From Cuscuta epithymum (lineage: Eukaryota; Streptophyta; Magnoliopsida; Solanales; Convolvulaceae), in NCBI GenBank assembly GCA_945859915.1, contig CAMAPF010001079.1, positions 1,116,001 through 1,180,000 on the forward strand: a stretch of 64,000 bases of DNA, written 5' to 3'. The translations under genes were made by a program, and so were the position numbers. Under the pieces are notes generated by a model, which did not search any database, was not told where the DNA came from, and saw only the letters and a list, made by a program, of their open reading frames with translations. This document shows, piece by piece, positions 47,972 through 58,810 of the stretch. How positions within the stretch are numbered: position 1 is the stretch's first letter; every line of letters starts with the position of its first letter.

Positions 47972-48128
47972 GTTTGATTTTTCATTTTTTTTTTGCTTCT
48001 CAAATTTAACATTTTTCAGGGAATCTGATAATTACATTTTTTTTACATAAGTTTGATTTTTCAATTTTTTTTGCTTCTCAAATTTAACATTTTTCAGGGA
48101 ATCTGATAATTACATTTTTTTTACATAA
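47972..48128. repeat. 78-bp tandem duplication
   Basis: Two adjacent units begin GTTTGATTTTTCA and end TTACATAA. They share AACATTTTTCAGGGAATCTG and differ mainly in T-run length. Confidence 0.9.
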
Positions 48129-50830
48129 GTGCCACAGTATGAATTCTCAAAATGCCCTTATTTTTCTTCTAAAACTTCCATATTTTTTGCATATTAAAAT
48201 GTCATTGTTATGTCATTTTCATATCAAGATGACATGATTGACATATTTGCTTAAAGTCTGCAGGTACTCACTGGACAATGGTGCTTCGTCAACAATGGCG
48301 GTGGCGAACTCGCTAGATCAGAGGGCGCAATCCCCGACAGATTTGCTCGAGGGCAGGAGAGCCCTAATCCCGTCACTTCTGGCAATCGTGTCGTCAAAGT
48401 CTGGAAGAGCACAGAGCTCATGAAGCTCGAGAAAGTTTCATTTTTTCGCTTAAGGGTATCGACTTACATTTCTTCTATGTTTTAATCCTGTTTAAAAAAT
48501 CTCTCATAAGTTTACTTCTTTTGAACAATTGTGATGTATTTGAGTATGTTTGTTCAATCTTTTCTCATCTTGTTTTATTTTAAATTTCTCATGTAGAGAG
48601 TTAGGGACTAGAGAGTAGAGACTAGAGAGTAGTACGTGATATACAGAACGTGCAATTTTAGAATTGAATGAAATTCCATGACTTCTCTCATTTGTCTCAC
48701 TCGCACTGTGTGAGAGTGAGACTTTAAGACTTAAAAGTCTCCTATTAAAAATTATATAAATACAAATTTAATTCTGGGAAATCCAATCAAAAAAAATCAA
48801 AGTTCTTTACGGAAAAAGGGGCATTTTTTACACCACTTGTCATACATCTAATGAACAGTTGAACACAAACATCTTATCTGGATAACTCAATTAAAAAGTA
48901 CATTGTTTGCTCTTCATCCATAACATTATTTGTTTTAGATCCATGTACTTTTGCTTAGCTCATTCATATTACACTGATTACTCTTTTAGCCCGTATCAAA
49001 AACATATTGGTACTACTATCAGAGTTCAATCTAGCATATCATTTTTGTACAGCTCATCAGAAGCACTAATGGAGCTAGAAATGTAGAACTGAACAAAACT
49101 CACAAATCCAAGTTTAATTCTTGCTTCTATGATTCTCTGGACTCTGGTATAACATCTTATATGTTTTCAAAATACAAAATGACGTAAAAATTGAAGAATA
49201 AAGTTGTGCTACACTACAATTTTTTATAGAACTTGGAGTTTGACGGAGAGTTGAGTGAAACTGCAAGAGAAATAACGTATGCAGAAAATTAAAACATAGA
49301 AGTAAAAAGAACAAATTTTAGATGCACTTAAAGTAAAAGATAATATACAAAGCATGTGACGTCATTGATGTCATTGATGGACTTTGGTTAAAAATCAAAG
49401 ACGGTTTTTGTATAACATGGGAAGACACTTAAATAGTATTCCATCGTTCCTGCTTGATACTATCATATTTGTTTACCGCAAAACAATGCTCTAATAAATT
49501 ATATATACCTGCTCTTGAGGTTTAATCCTAAAGAGAACTACAAAAGCTGTGGTAATTACAGTAAGAATTGCATATCCAGACCACAAAGATGTTCAGACTA
49601 ATTGGAACCTCTATTTACCTTTTTGCGCATTGTAAAGTTATAGTCCTTCACAGCATCTCAAAAATCTGTATTCGTAAATAAAAATATTAAAATACATCAG
49701 GATCATTGCCAAAGTATCTGCATTACAGCATAGATCATATGAGCACAGTAAATTCTATTTGTAATTCCATATTTTACATGTTTTTTACCCAAAGCTAACT
49801 TGGCTATATTCACGCACTTGGATACATATCAAGTTCTACCTTAGCCCCCCACAATATGGGAAAGCGTCATATATGCCCTCTGACTTTCAAAGATTCGTCA
49901 ATTGCATGATTGCATCCTCTAACACAGTCTCTAATTGAGAGCGTTAAGTCAGAAAATGGCGATGTATTAAAGTATTTTTCACCTATTTAAGATGTGGTAA
50001 GTACGGATTTATGCCAATTTGTTATCCACATAACAACAATAATAACAATTAACAAAGATGTGTTTTTATATATCACCATGATACAACAGGAAAAACAAGA
50101 GCACACTGAGAAAATGAGAACCAGCATAATATACAGAAAACACTCCACTGTCATCAATCTTTCATCTATAAACTAGGAATTGAGAAAACAAGAAAGCTTT
50201 TTATGCTCCAGCAGCCTTCTAGCTTTTAATTTTCAATTCAAAGCCTGAACAGAGGGAACCGTTTCAGAACCTAAATGCTTTAATTCCTCTAAAGCCTTGG
50301 TATCCTTGTTACCCTCATTATTCTTTTATGGATTATTAGGTAAATGTATCTCCAACTATCATCATATTCACAAATTTATCCCATACTTTCACTTTTATAA
50401 AAAAAAGACTCAAACTTCAACTTTTCTCACAGTTACACTTTCAATGGATGAATTAGTAAGACTTAAGAAGAAAATCATATTTATGTTTCATAAGTTTCAC
50501 TTCTTTCTAATTTTAAGTTTGCAAATTTGAATTGCTTATATCTTATTGGTGTTGATAAAAATGTGTAATTTTGAAAAAAAGAAAACAAAAGTATAATTGT
50601 TGAAAAAGATGAAGTTTGAGTTTTTTTAATAAAAAAAAAGAATATGATAGATTTGTGAATTTGATGATAGTTTGGGATAAAATAAGCTAATAATCCTTCC
50701 TTTATTATAGCTAAAGTTTTTCCTCAAGATTGAATGATCTGCTGTCGGCTCATGCAAAAGTGGAAAAAGATCCACAACTAAAGCAGTGGGTAATGACGAT
50801 GATGATGATGAGTGTACCCAAAAGGTATTG
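48129..50830. other. Gene-poor stretch downstream of the helicase-like gene
   Basis: It contains a short GC-richer piece at 48,265-48,425 with a 61-codon plus-strand frame (MAVANSLDQRAQS...) and no recognised domain. The stretch should also hold the missing last exon(s) of the minus-strand helicase-like gene. A weak candidate is a coding-like frame ending EELKHLGSETVPSVQALN with a stop near 50,238, but its acceptor is poor. Confidence 0.35.
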
Positions 50831-50841
50831 CAAGAACTCAC

Positions 50842-53042
50842 ATTTATGGGCATTTCTCCTATTAGAAACCCACTGCTTTCTTCAATGTTTCTGAGATTAA
50901 CAACCTCACCTCCGGCTACCATATTGATCACAATTCCATCTGTATAATTTCACCAAATGCAAATGACAACAGAATAAAGCATATATAGTTATATACCCAA
51001 ACAACTATAGCCAATACTGCCTTTACAAACATTACTAGGAATAATGAATGAGGAGATTGTACAGATGTACAGCACCTGCTGCCAAACAAGTAGCCATGCG
51101 CCGCATATATGTTTCCTGCAAAAAAAAGACTTTTTTCAGTATGTCAGTATATGTTTCTTTCTGTTTTTCACTAAAATTGATTTTAATTTCAACGAAAAAT
51201 TAAAAACTGATAAGAATGAAGAAATACCATGCGGTAGAGTGCTAGAAGTCTTTTAAATGCAATGAAATGCAACTTACCAAAAAAAAAACTCAAGGCTATT
51301 GGAGAATTCACTAAAATGAAAGGGGGCATAGGTTAAAAAAGGGGGCAGCCCGGTGCACATTGGTGTCCCCGCAAGGAGAGGGTCTAGGAAAGTGTCCCAC
51401 CAAAAGGGTGTATAAGGGGCAAGCTTTCCCTTGTCATTTTGACAAGAGGCCACTCCCAAGACTTGAACCTTGGAAACACCGTAACCGGTGTGTCAAGGCT
51501 CCACTTCAAACGGGAGATAGGTTAACACACAAAATCTGTCAAGAAACTACCTCAGCTATCAATGTTTTCCTTACCTTTTTTGTTGGTAACTCATTATTAA
51601 TCAAGAGGCGTGCATTAAAAGGAAACTCTCCGGAGTTCACAAGAGGAAGGCAAGCATCAGTTACAACTATCAGGTGACATTTCTCTTCCTCCTTTTCTCC
51701 CCCTTCATCAACAACGGTATGACGATTCCACCTCAGCATGGCCTGCCGGAATTTAGCAAATGTGTGTGCCCTCTCTGCTTCAGCAAGGTCACTGTACTGC
51801 ATAAACTAATCTACGTCAGAACTACTCAAGAACTCAAAGAATTTAAAAACAAGCCCTCGTTCCCAACTTAATACAACCAATTCAACATCAATGCATATTT
51901 TCTGATCAAATTAACACCTTTCTTTGTTACTCTCATTCTAGTATGTGAGAATTGAGAATAAATATGAGGTATTGGACTCAACATCTAAGGGGTCGGAATA
52001 AGGAAAATAGATAATCCAAGAAGATGTGGTGGCATTTCCATAATTAAACACAACTTCCTACCACCAAAAAGTGCATAACTTGTGACGAATAAACTACAAA
52101 CATGATGAATCAAAAGTAGAGTCATCAAACTAATCCCCCTAGTTTGGGGATTTCTTGAGGTGAGGAAACGGGGAATGTCTTAATTTCACTCCATTTCCCT
52201 CTTCCCTCTCATCCATCTAAAGCAGATAGGTAACACAAAAACACCCCCTCTCCCATCCCCACCCTGTCCTCCCCTCCCTTGAACCAATCGTACCCACGGA
52301 GTAAAAGTGGTTTAGTTCAAAAGCCAGAAACACCAACCTTTGCCTTTGTGACACTAACTCATAGTTTTTTATACAACGTAAAGGACTAACTCATAGTACA
52401 TAGCTTTATAGTTGAACTTTCCCTCACATTCAAACTCTCCAACTTCTAAGTCTTCTTAGCAGATTCTATAGTTGAACTATAGAAAACCACTTAGCAGATT
52501 CAACCAAATGCACTGCAGTGCCTGGCACTGTGGCACAAGGTACTTAAACAATAAAGTCGTACGAAAAGATTTGTATAAAGACATATACCAGTGCGAAGAT
52601 AGAAATGTGTGAAAGGGTGGATAGGGCGGAGTAAACAGCATCTAGCTCGTCCCTGGTGCTGCAGCAAACCACCACCGGAAGACTTGGAAGGCGGCCAGCC
52701 ATTCCCATTAGATCCACCACGGTATCCTATTCAAGTATTCATCAACAAAAAACCAAATAAATAAATCTTAAAATCATATGAATTACAAAAGCTCCTATAG
52801 AAGAAAGGCGTGGGAGAGAAAGACCATCTTGAACTTGATCCTCTCAATAGCAAGATAGAAATGGCGCTGTTGGCTGCGTGACAATATAATAATAATGAAT
52901 TTATTTAAACATACTACGTAATATAATTGGATTCCCTAAAAATGGAAATCAGTAAGTGCGATATGAAATATCTTTGGAATTCGCAGTGCCTGAAACTGGA
53001 TTTAGATGGAGAAGTGGACAAAGAAGCTTCGGTGGCGTCCAT
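50842..53042 (-). CDS. Helicase C-terminal-domain protein (eIF4A-like), six exons seen, 3' end incomplete
   Basis: A host gene. It encodes a protein resembling only the second RecA-like domain of DEAD-box (eIF4A-type) helicases. My exons are 52990-53042, 52825-52873, 52589-52726, 51575-51796, 51076-51115 and 50842-50939, totalling 600 nt and in frame throughout. The start is MDATEASLSTSPSKSS. Then come RHFYLAIERIKFKM, LPVVVCCSTRDELDAVYSAL (motif IV-like), YSDLAEAERAHTFAKFRQ, CHLIVVTDACLPLVNSGE (motif V-like) and ARLLINNELPTKKETYMRR (motif VI region). It ends in VINMVAGGEVVNLRNIEESS. No Walker A/DEAD half is present, so ATPase activity is unlikely; an RNA or protein-binding role is inference. 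The first intron appears to use a GC donor. The last exon after GEMPIN was not located. An Au-like SINE sits in the intron between 51,115 and 51,575. Confidence 0.75.
51337..51516 (-). mobile_element. Au-like SINE in an intron of the helicase-like gene
   Basis: On the minus strand it runs from CTCCCGTTTGAAGTGGAGCC through a box-B-like GGTTCAAGTC to CACCGGGCTGCCCCCTTTTT, the order and 3' end typical of the tRNA-derived Au SINE family. A direct repeat ATAGGTTAA flanks it (51328-51336 and 51517-51525). It has the same orientation as the host gene. Confidence 0.85.
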
Positions 53043-53236
53043 TTCCTTTGACGAGAAAATAAAAAACTTTTCTTTTAGCCCTTTCCCTCAGTCAGATAGC
53101 TTCAACCTGCAAAAATCTGGAAACCTCCGGTTGCTTGTTGGGAAGAGAGAAAGTTCCGGTCCTCGGTTCGAACAGGAACCGAACCGGGGTTCGTGGTTCA
53201 GTTCGATTTTTCGGTTCCACGAGTAATTTTTATTTT

Positions 53237-53617
53237 GGAAAAAGGTGCAAATAGGCCCATGTACTAACCAAAAAAAAGTCAAATAAGCTCTTATTTAGGA
53301 GGTTCTGTCTGGCCGTCGTCATTTGGGGTGGTTCCCGGTGAAAGTTTTTGATGAAATTTTTTGAGCATCTTATTCATTAAGTCTAGTTTACTCATACCAA
53401 ATTTCAGCTAAAACTTCAATCGGGGAGGCATTCAAATGAATTATTGAAGATAATTGCGCTTCTAACTGCACCTTTTTTGGTATTCAAATGAATTCTTGAA
53501 GACAAATTTCAAATGAATTCTTGAAGACAAACTTCAATCGGGAAGGCATTCAAATGAATTCTTGAAGACAAATTTCACCTTTTTTGGTTAGTACATGGGT
53601 CTATCTGCACTTTTTCC
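53237..53617. mobile_element. Foldback MITE, member B, 10-bp duplication
   Basis: It begins GGAAAAAGGTGCAAATAGGC and ends GCAGATAGACCC-type complement, CTGCACTTTTTCC. A TTTTTATTTT duplication lies on both sides (53227-53236 and 53618-53627). The left arm has the family core (GTCAAATAAG, TTTGGGGTGGTTCCC, AATTTCAGCTAAAA). Part of the right arm is replaced by repeated ATTCTTGAAGACAAA. The outer 35 bp differ from member C. Confidence 0.85.
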
Positions 53618-53627
53618 TTTTTATTTT

Positions 53628-54170
53628 TTATTTAAAGTTTAAATAATTTTCTAGAAGTAGAGTATTGATAATAATTAATAAATTCCGAATGTAGACTAAA
53701 AAAATCGAAAAACGAAAAGTATTAATAATAAGTAATAAATTCCGAATGTAGACTAAAAAAAATCGAAAAAAGAAAAGCTAGAAATGTGATGGAAACCGGA
53801 TTTAATTAGAAGTAGAGTTCCAAATCGGTTGGTTTCAGTTCGATTTTTGGGTTCTAATTTTTATTTATAGTTTAAATAATTTTCTAGAAGAAGAGTATTA
53901 ATAATAGAGTTTTTTATGTAAATATTACCAATAATATTTGGGTTTACAAAAGAGTGACTAGAAGCCCATAACTACCAATCCACGTACAACAACCTTGGAG
54001 TAATTGTAGGGAAACCACCTTATTGTTTTAATCAATAGTCATGTTTTTGTTAGAGAGATTTAAAGAAGTAATATTTGTGTAAATCGGGACGGACACGACC
54101 CGCTTCAAACTCGGGAAATGGCCAAAAACGAGGAAATGAAATTGCCGATGGGATTCGAACCAACGTAAAC
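53628..54170. other. Stretch with short direct repeats and a tRNA-like T arm
   Basis: A roughly 60-bp unit (AATAATAAATTCCGAATGTAGACTAAAAAAATCG) appears twice at 53,670-53,770. AGTTTAAATAATTTTCTAGAAG recurs at 53,637 and 53,867. At 54,143-54,167 the minus strand reads GGTTCGAATCCCATCGGCA, a tRNA T-arm and acceptor-like sequence without the rest of a tRNA. No gene is seen. Confidence 0.45.
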
Positions 54171-54171
54171 T

Positions 54172-54730
54172 AAGGCCATCTCCAACAGTTTACACTATTT
54201 TTTACACTAAAATGGTGTAAACATTACATCAAACAGTATTTTATCTCCAACAGTTTACACCATTTTCATCACCAAAAAGGAATATTCTCTTTTTATTCTT
54301 TTTACTAAATTTTTACCATTCTTCTATTTAAGTATCTAATTATCATATATTTATACATTAGCCCCTCATTTAATAATTTTAAGGATGTTTTTACTTGGAC
54401 TGTAATTTGTCTCAGATCAGATCAGACCGGATTAGACTAGACTTGGCTGGTTATAAAAATACAAAGAAATCAGACCAGACCACATCAGTTCAGACCAGAC
54501 CAAATCAGATCAAACCAGAGTAGACCAACAAATTTCAGTCCAAGTAAAAACGTACTAATTTGTTATTTTAAAAATGGGTCAAAACTATAACAATCAAAAC
54601 TTTGGGTCACATTTGACATAAAAAAATTAAAAAAAGAGGATGGTGTGAGATATGGTGTATGCCATATTTGGTGTAAAGCAAAAGCCTCTCCCCCAAAATG
54701 GTGTAATTTATTATATTAATGACATTATTA
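54172..54730. mobile_element. MITE with GGCCATCTCCAACAG end, carrying a nested CAGACC MITE
   Basis: It begins AAGGCCATCTCCAACAGTTT, with repeated TTTACACCATTTT words that recur inverted near 54,640-54,710 (AAAATGGTGTAA). A CAGACC-family copy lies inside at about 54,383-54,552, from GGATGTTTTTACTTGGACTG to CAGTCCAAGTAAAAACG. The exact ends are unclear. Confidence 0.6.
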
Positions 54731-55330
54731 TATTACTAAGTACTTAGACAATGATGTGTTATTTATGACATCCACACCTAATTTTGATAATGTTAACATT
54801 ACTTATAACTTATGACATCGAACACTTCAAAAAAAACTCATGACATCACACTGTATGTCTTATATTGTGTCAACTATCGATCTTCATAAAATTGATGATA
54901 AACAATGGAAAAGTAATACCCACAATTAACTACAGTACGAAATTGAAAAGTAAAAAAACAAATAACAAAACTTGCGAAGAGAACCCAGTCATAACAGAGA
55001 ACTAATGCAATAAATTAAAAGATTAACAATTTGAAAATGAAATTAAATAAAACCAAAAGGAAGAAGAAACACTATACTGCAAGAAATTTGACGGAAACGA
55101 AATCGAAAGCAAGAAGTTTGAAAAGGAATCGACTAGCAAAATCAATGGGAACAAAATTCTATGCCGGCAAAAATTGAAGAATAGCGGCAGTCAATTCATT
55201 TCCATTTTTAAGCAGCTGGTCTGCCGCTGGTTTTTGCCGGAGCAGTTTTGCCGGACGTTGTTCTTCTTGAGACGAACAAGAAGTCGGGATTCGATCCTTG
55301 AACAAAGGGTAGAAGAATGCCAATTAGAAC
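54731..55330. other. AT-rich stretch, nothing recognised
   Basis: No gene or clear element is seen. A short GC-richer piece lies at 55,205-55,300. Confidence 0.4.
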
Positions 55331-55331
55331 C

Positions 55332-55990
55332 AGTGAGTGTGAGGTGGGGCCGTCTTTATGGAGCATTGACAACGCTTCTAGAGCACTCAAGAAAACCAGG
55401 CAAGCGCGTGGCCGAAAGCCGCACAAGGGCGTTAACGAATATGTGTGTAAGAATGCCTTGAATATGTGTAGAAGAATGCCAATTAGCACCAGTGAGCTAG
55501 TGCATATGTGTGTAATATAAGTTCATTCATAGCATAGTTTATCATCTTCCATTTACTGCTACGATTAATCTAGAAATTGTATCATGTAGCATATATAAGT
55601 GCAGATTCAAGAGTTTAAGTGCATATGTAGGTAATAGAATAGCATAAGGTGAGGATTAAATGTGCATATGCGGAATGTAATATAAGTCTTTGATGGTGGG
55701 ACGATGATGTGTAACAAACTGTGTACATGTATAAATGGAAGTCCACACTCGAGAAGAAGACAAAGTAGCGTGAAATAAGATAAAAATGAAAAACCAAATA
55801 AAACTTACCTTAATGATGCAATACAAAATCGTGTCTAATGGCTGATTGGAATTAAATGAAAAGGACAAAATTCCAAAAATACTTCATAAATTGGTTAGCA
55901 AAAAAGCACCTATCAAATGTACTCTTCTTTCAGCCAACGGCTGCGATGGGTTCCTATTTTTCATGTGAAGGAGCCTTTTTATTTGATCCT

Positions 55991-56039
<49 letters not shown>

Positions 56040-56653
56040 GTGAATGTTAGAATTAAATGTGTGTGACATTTCATAAATTTAAAATGGTGGAATTGAAGAT
56101 TGAGCCAATATATGAAATCCAAATGTGAGGCTGGAATACCTTAAGTTATTGAGATATTTGAGAGGTACCATTGATTGTGGTTGAGATTATCCGTTGTAAA
56201 ATACTGATACAACGATGATATGTTTATTGAGAAATATCCATTGTATTAGAGCAGTACAATGATATTACGAAGTATATGAGAATTACCAATCAGACTATAA
56301 TGATACAATGGAGTTGACAACAAATAGGGATGTGAACCCAACTTGTGTGATTGGAGATCCCATGAAACAGATTCAAATGGGTAATAACAAGTCTTTTATT
56401 TGTTTTGTTAGCCTTGTAAAGTGTCCATTTCTATGGTGTGGAAGGCTAGACTGCGTTTCTTTGTGAAGTTGAACTAAAGCTCTTAACGATTGTCATAGCC
56501 TTTATGGGTGGTGTGTTAAGTGCGGGACACACTTGATGAGGTCACTTATATGAGTGTGAGGTGAGGCCGTCTTTATGGAGCATTGACAATGCTTCTAGAG
56601 CACTCAAGAAAACCAGGCAAGCGCATGGCCGAAAGGCGCACAACGGCATTAAC
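55332..56653. repeat. Pair of about 103-bp direct repeats 1.2 kb apart
   Basis: Copies at about 55,332-55,435 and 56,551-56,653 both read GAGTGTGAGGTG(G/A)GGCCGTC and continue through CTTCTAGAGCACTCAAGAAA to GCGTTAACGA-type ends, with only a few differences. The second copy lies in the 3' part of a copia remnant, so the first is probably another piece of the same family. A smaller repeat AGAATGCCAATTAG(A/C)ACCAGTG lies at 55,314 and 55,474. Confidence 0.8.
55996..56037. repeat. (AT)n microsatellite
   Basis: About 42 bp of alternating AT. Confidence 0.95.
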
Positions 56654-56904
56654 GACGAGAAAGGTGGGGGTGAAAAATGATCCCCTAAGACACTGACTTA
56701 CGAAAGTAGATTAATGGTTCATAGAAACTATATGTTTCATCAATAAACTTGGTATTTATAGACTTAGGCGTCTAGGTCTGGTTCAAATGTACGAACACCA
56801 GATTGAAAAACATCACTCCATATATCAACCCAATAAGGAATTATTATTTTTAATAATAATTAGAATATTCATTTGAAATGTGTGGGGGATTGTTGGAAAT
56901 TTTG

Positions 56905-57356
56905 GAGTAAAGGGTCAGTTTGGTCCTCGAAGTTGCATAAAATGGGTCAAATAAGTCCTTATATAGGAGGTTCTATCCGGCCGTCGCCATTTGGGGCGGT
57001 TCCTGGTGGATTTTTTTGATGAAATTTTTTGAGTATATTATTCATTAAGTCTAGTTCACTTATACCAAATTTCAGATAAACATTCAATCGGGAAGACATT
57101 CAAATGAATTCTTGAAGATAACTGTGCAGCTAAAAGTGCAGTTATCTTCAAGAATTCATTTGAATGCCTTCCCGATTGAATTTTTAGCTGAAATTTGGTA
57201 TGAGTCAACTAGACTTGATGAGTAAGATGCTAAAAAAAATTATGAAAAAATTCCATCGGGAACCGCCTCAAATGGCAAGTCCGGACAGAATCTTCTATAT
57301 AAGGACTTATTTGACACCTTTTATGCAACTTCGAGGACCAAACTGACCCTTTACTC
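56905..57356. mobile_element. MULE-type foldback MITE, member C, 9-bp duplication
   Basis: It begins GAGTAAAGGGTCAGTTTGGT and ends with its complement ACCAAACTGACCCTTTACTC. The arms are about 205 bp and pair almost throughout. The duplication GAAATTTTG lies at 56896-56904 and 57357-57365. It is inserted in a copia LTR. It shares its core with members A and B. Confidence 0.93.
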
Positions 57357-57751
57357 GAAATTTTGTGTGATATTTCAAATGAATAATAATTAGAATATTC
57401 ATTTAATTCATTATGTAAATGAATTTAATTCATTAATTGTATTTTACAAAACGTAATGAAACCGGTGCATTTCTTCTTTAATACAAAACATTGAAGTTAC
57501 TATTATTAATTTTGTTTCCTAAACGTTACACTACTAGTGCCTTAGTGAGAGATATTAATACTATTAATTACTACGGAGTATTAAAGTATGCTAAATTGGT
57601 TTGCTAGCTTTTGGATGTCCTCATGATACGTGTATATATATATAGTATGGTGCAAGCATGCTTTTTAGGGTGAAAATACAATGAATGGGCTGTGCACAAC
57701 ATAAAACCTATGTATTGGTTATATTTCTTTTGATGCTTTCTGCCGTGAGAT

Positions 57752-57916
57752 TTGAAGGATATGAACAACATAATACGTGTTCCTTTGGAAATCATTTCAC
57801 ATCTACAAACTGGTTATTATTGTAGGGAAAATTAAATTTTCCCTACAATAATAACCAGTTTGTAGATGTGAAATGATTTCCAAAGGAACACGTATTATGT
57901 TGTTCATATCCTTCAA
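57752..57916. repeat. Perfect palindrome, 82-bp arms, 1-bp spacer
   Basis: Centred on A at 57834, the bases 57752-57833 are the exact reverse complement of 57835-57916. The outer end is TTGAAGGATATGAACAACAT. A further diverged copy of the inner 45 bp (ACATCTACAAACTGGTTATT) follows in direct order at 57,915-57,960. It lies inside the copia LTR. Confidence 0.95.
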
Positions 57917-58075
57917 CATCTACAAACTGGTTATTGTTGTAGGGAAAATTAATTTTCCCAACAACAAATTAATATTGTTCGTATAGTTTCATTATCAAAA
58001 GCTCTATAAATAGGGAGGTATTAGGGTTACAAATACGGGCCAATGGGCCCACACTACATAGAATTTCCTTCAACA

Positions 58076-58810
58076 CTCCCCTTTGTGCTGAGTTGTAGAT
58101 AGACTTTGGTATCTGTCTTGTTGTCTCGCCAAAACTTCTGTCAAGTAACAAAAACCCTGTGGGAAAAAATAACCTTGACTGGAGAAAAAGAGTATAGCAT
58201 CACTATAGACTTCTTCCATTAAGTCTATCTTTATTTGATCCTTGCTTTAATTTGATCAATAAAGTTTATATGTATTGTTACCTCATTAAAAACCTTACCA
58301 AGTAACAAAACCCGGTGGGAAAAGTAAAACTTGGTTAAAGGAAAAGAGTGTAACATAATGTAGATGGGGAACTCCCCTCAAGTCCACACATATCCTTAAT
58401 AATTACATTAATCAAGGATGTTTGGAAAGTCTATGCATTCCAATACTTTTTATGTTAATTACCTTAGCGAAGGCACAAAAAATAGAGGAATATATTTCCT
58501 TTAATTCTCCCCCTGTGTGCCAAGTATAAGGTGATAAGAGTAAGGAAAATTTAACTTGCTAAAACCTTGCCAATGAACAAAATCCAGTAGGAAAAGAACA
58601 TCGGCCAAGGGAAAAAATATGATGCACTAGTAAGCACACGTCAATTACTTTTGTCTGCGATATACTCCATTAATTATGTTCTTCCTTCAACATAATTAAT
58701 ATTTTGATGGTGCATGTTGTGTTGCCTCAAAAAACCTTACCAAGTAACAAAACCCGGTGGGAAAAAATAAAACTTGGTTGAAGGAAAAAGAGTACAACGC
58801 ACCAGTATAA
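58076..58810. repeat. Retroelement sequence with four copies of a GTGGGAAAA motif
   Basis: Blocks at about 58,125-58,190, 58,278-58,352, 58,558-58,620 and 58,724-58,800 carry AAGTAACAAAACCCGGTGGG-type sequence followed by GGAAAAGAGT(G/A)(T/C)A. Short CTCCCC words and AT-rich spacers separate them. It is probably leader or untranslated DNA of a copia-type element. No ORF is seen. Confidence 0.7.

Larger units (their letters stand above)
56100..58075 (+). mobile_element. 3' remnant of a copia element with LTR interrupted by a MULE-type MITE
   Basis: A short coding relic at 56,137-56,180 reads YLKLLRYLRGTIDCG, matching the copia RNase H motif LRYL(K/R)GT. A polypurine tract GTGTGGGGGA lies at 56,880-56,889, immediately before an LTR that starts TGTTGGAAATTTT (56,891) and ends CCTTCAACA (58,075). 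The MITE at 56,905-57,356 split the LTR. The copy is otherwise degenerate, with no long ORF. Confidence 0.7.

Noticed and set aside
48238..48423. 61-aa plus-strand frame in a GC-richer patch
   Set aside because: No start context, splice partner or family resemblance was found.
50231..50307. Last exon of the helicase-like gene (frame ending VPSVQALN)
   Set aside because: The acceptor is poor and I have no family match for this end. It is mentioned only as a weak candidate.
52927..53226. Plus-strand 99-aa frame
   Set aside because: It is antisense to the first exon of the minus-strand helicase-like gene. The minus-strand reading continues into family-like exons, whereas this frame runs into a low-complexity end.
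55208..55520. Overlapping 67-95 aa frames on both strands
   Set aside because: They coincide with the 103-bp direct repeat also found at 56,551 in copia debris and have no recognisable domain.
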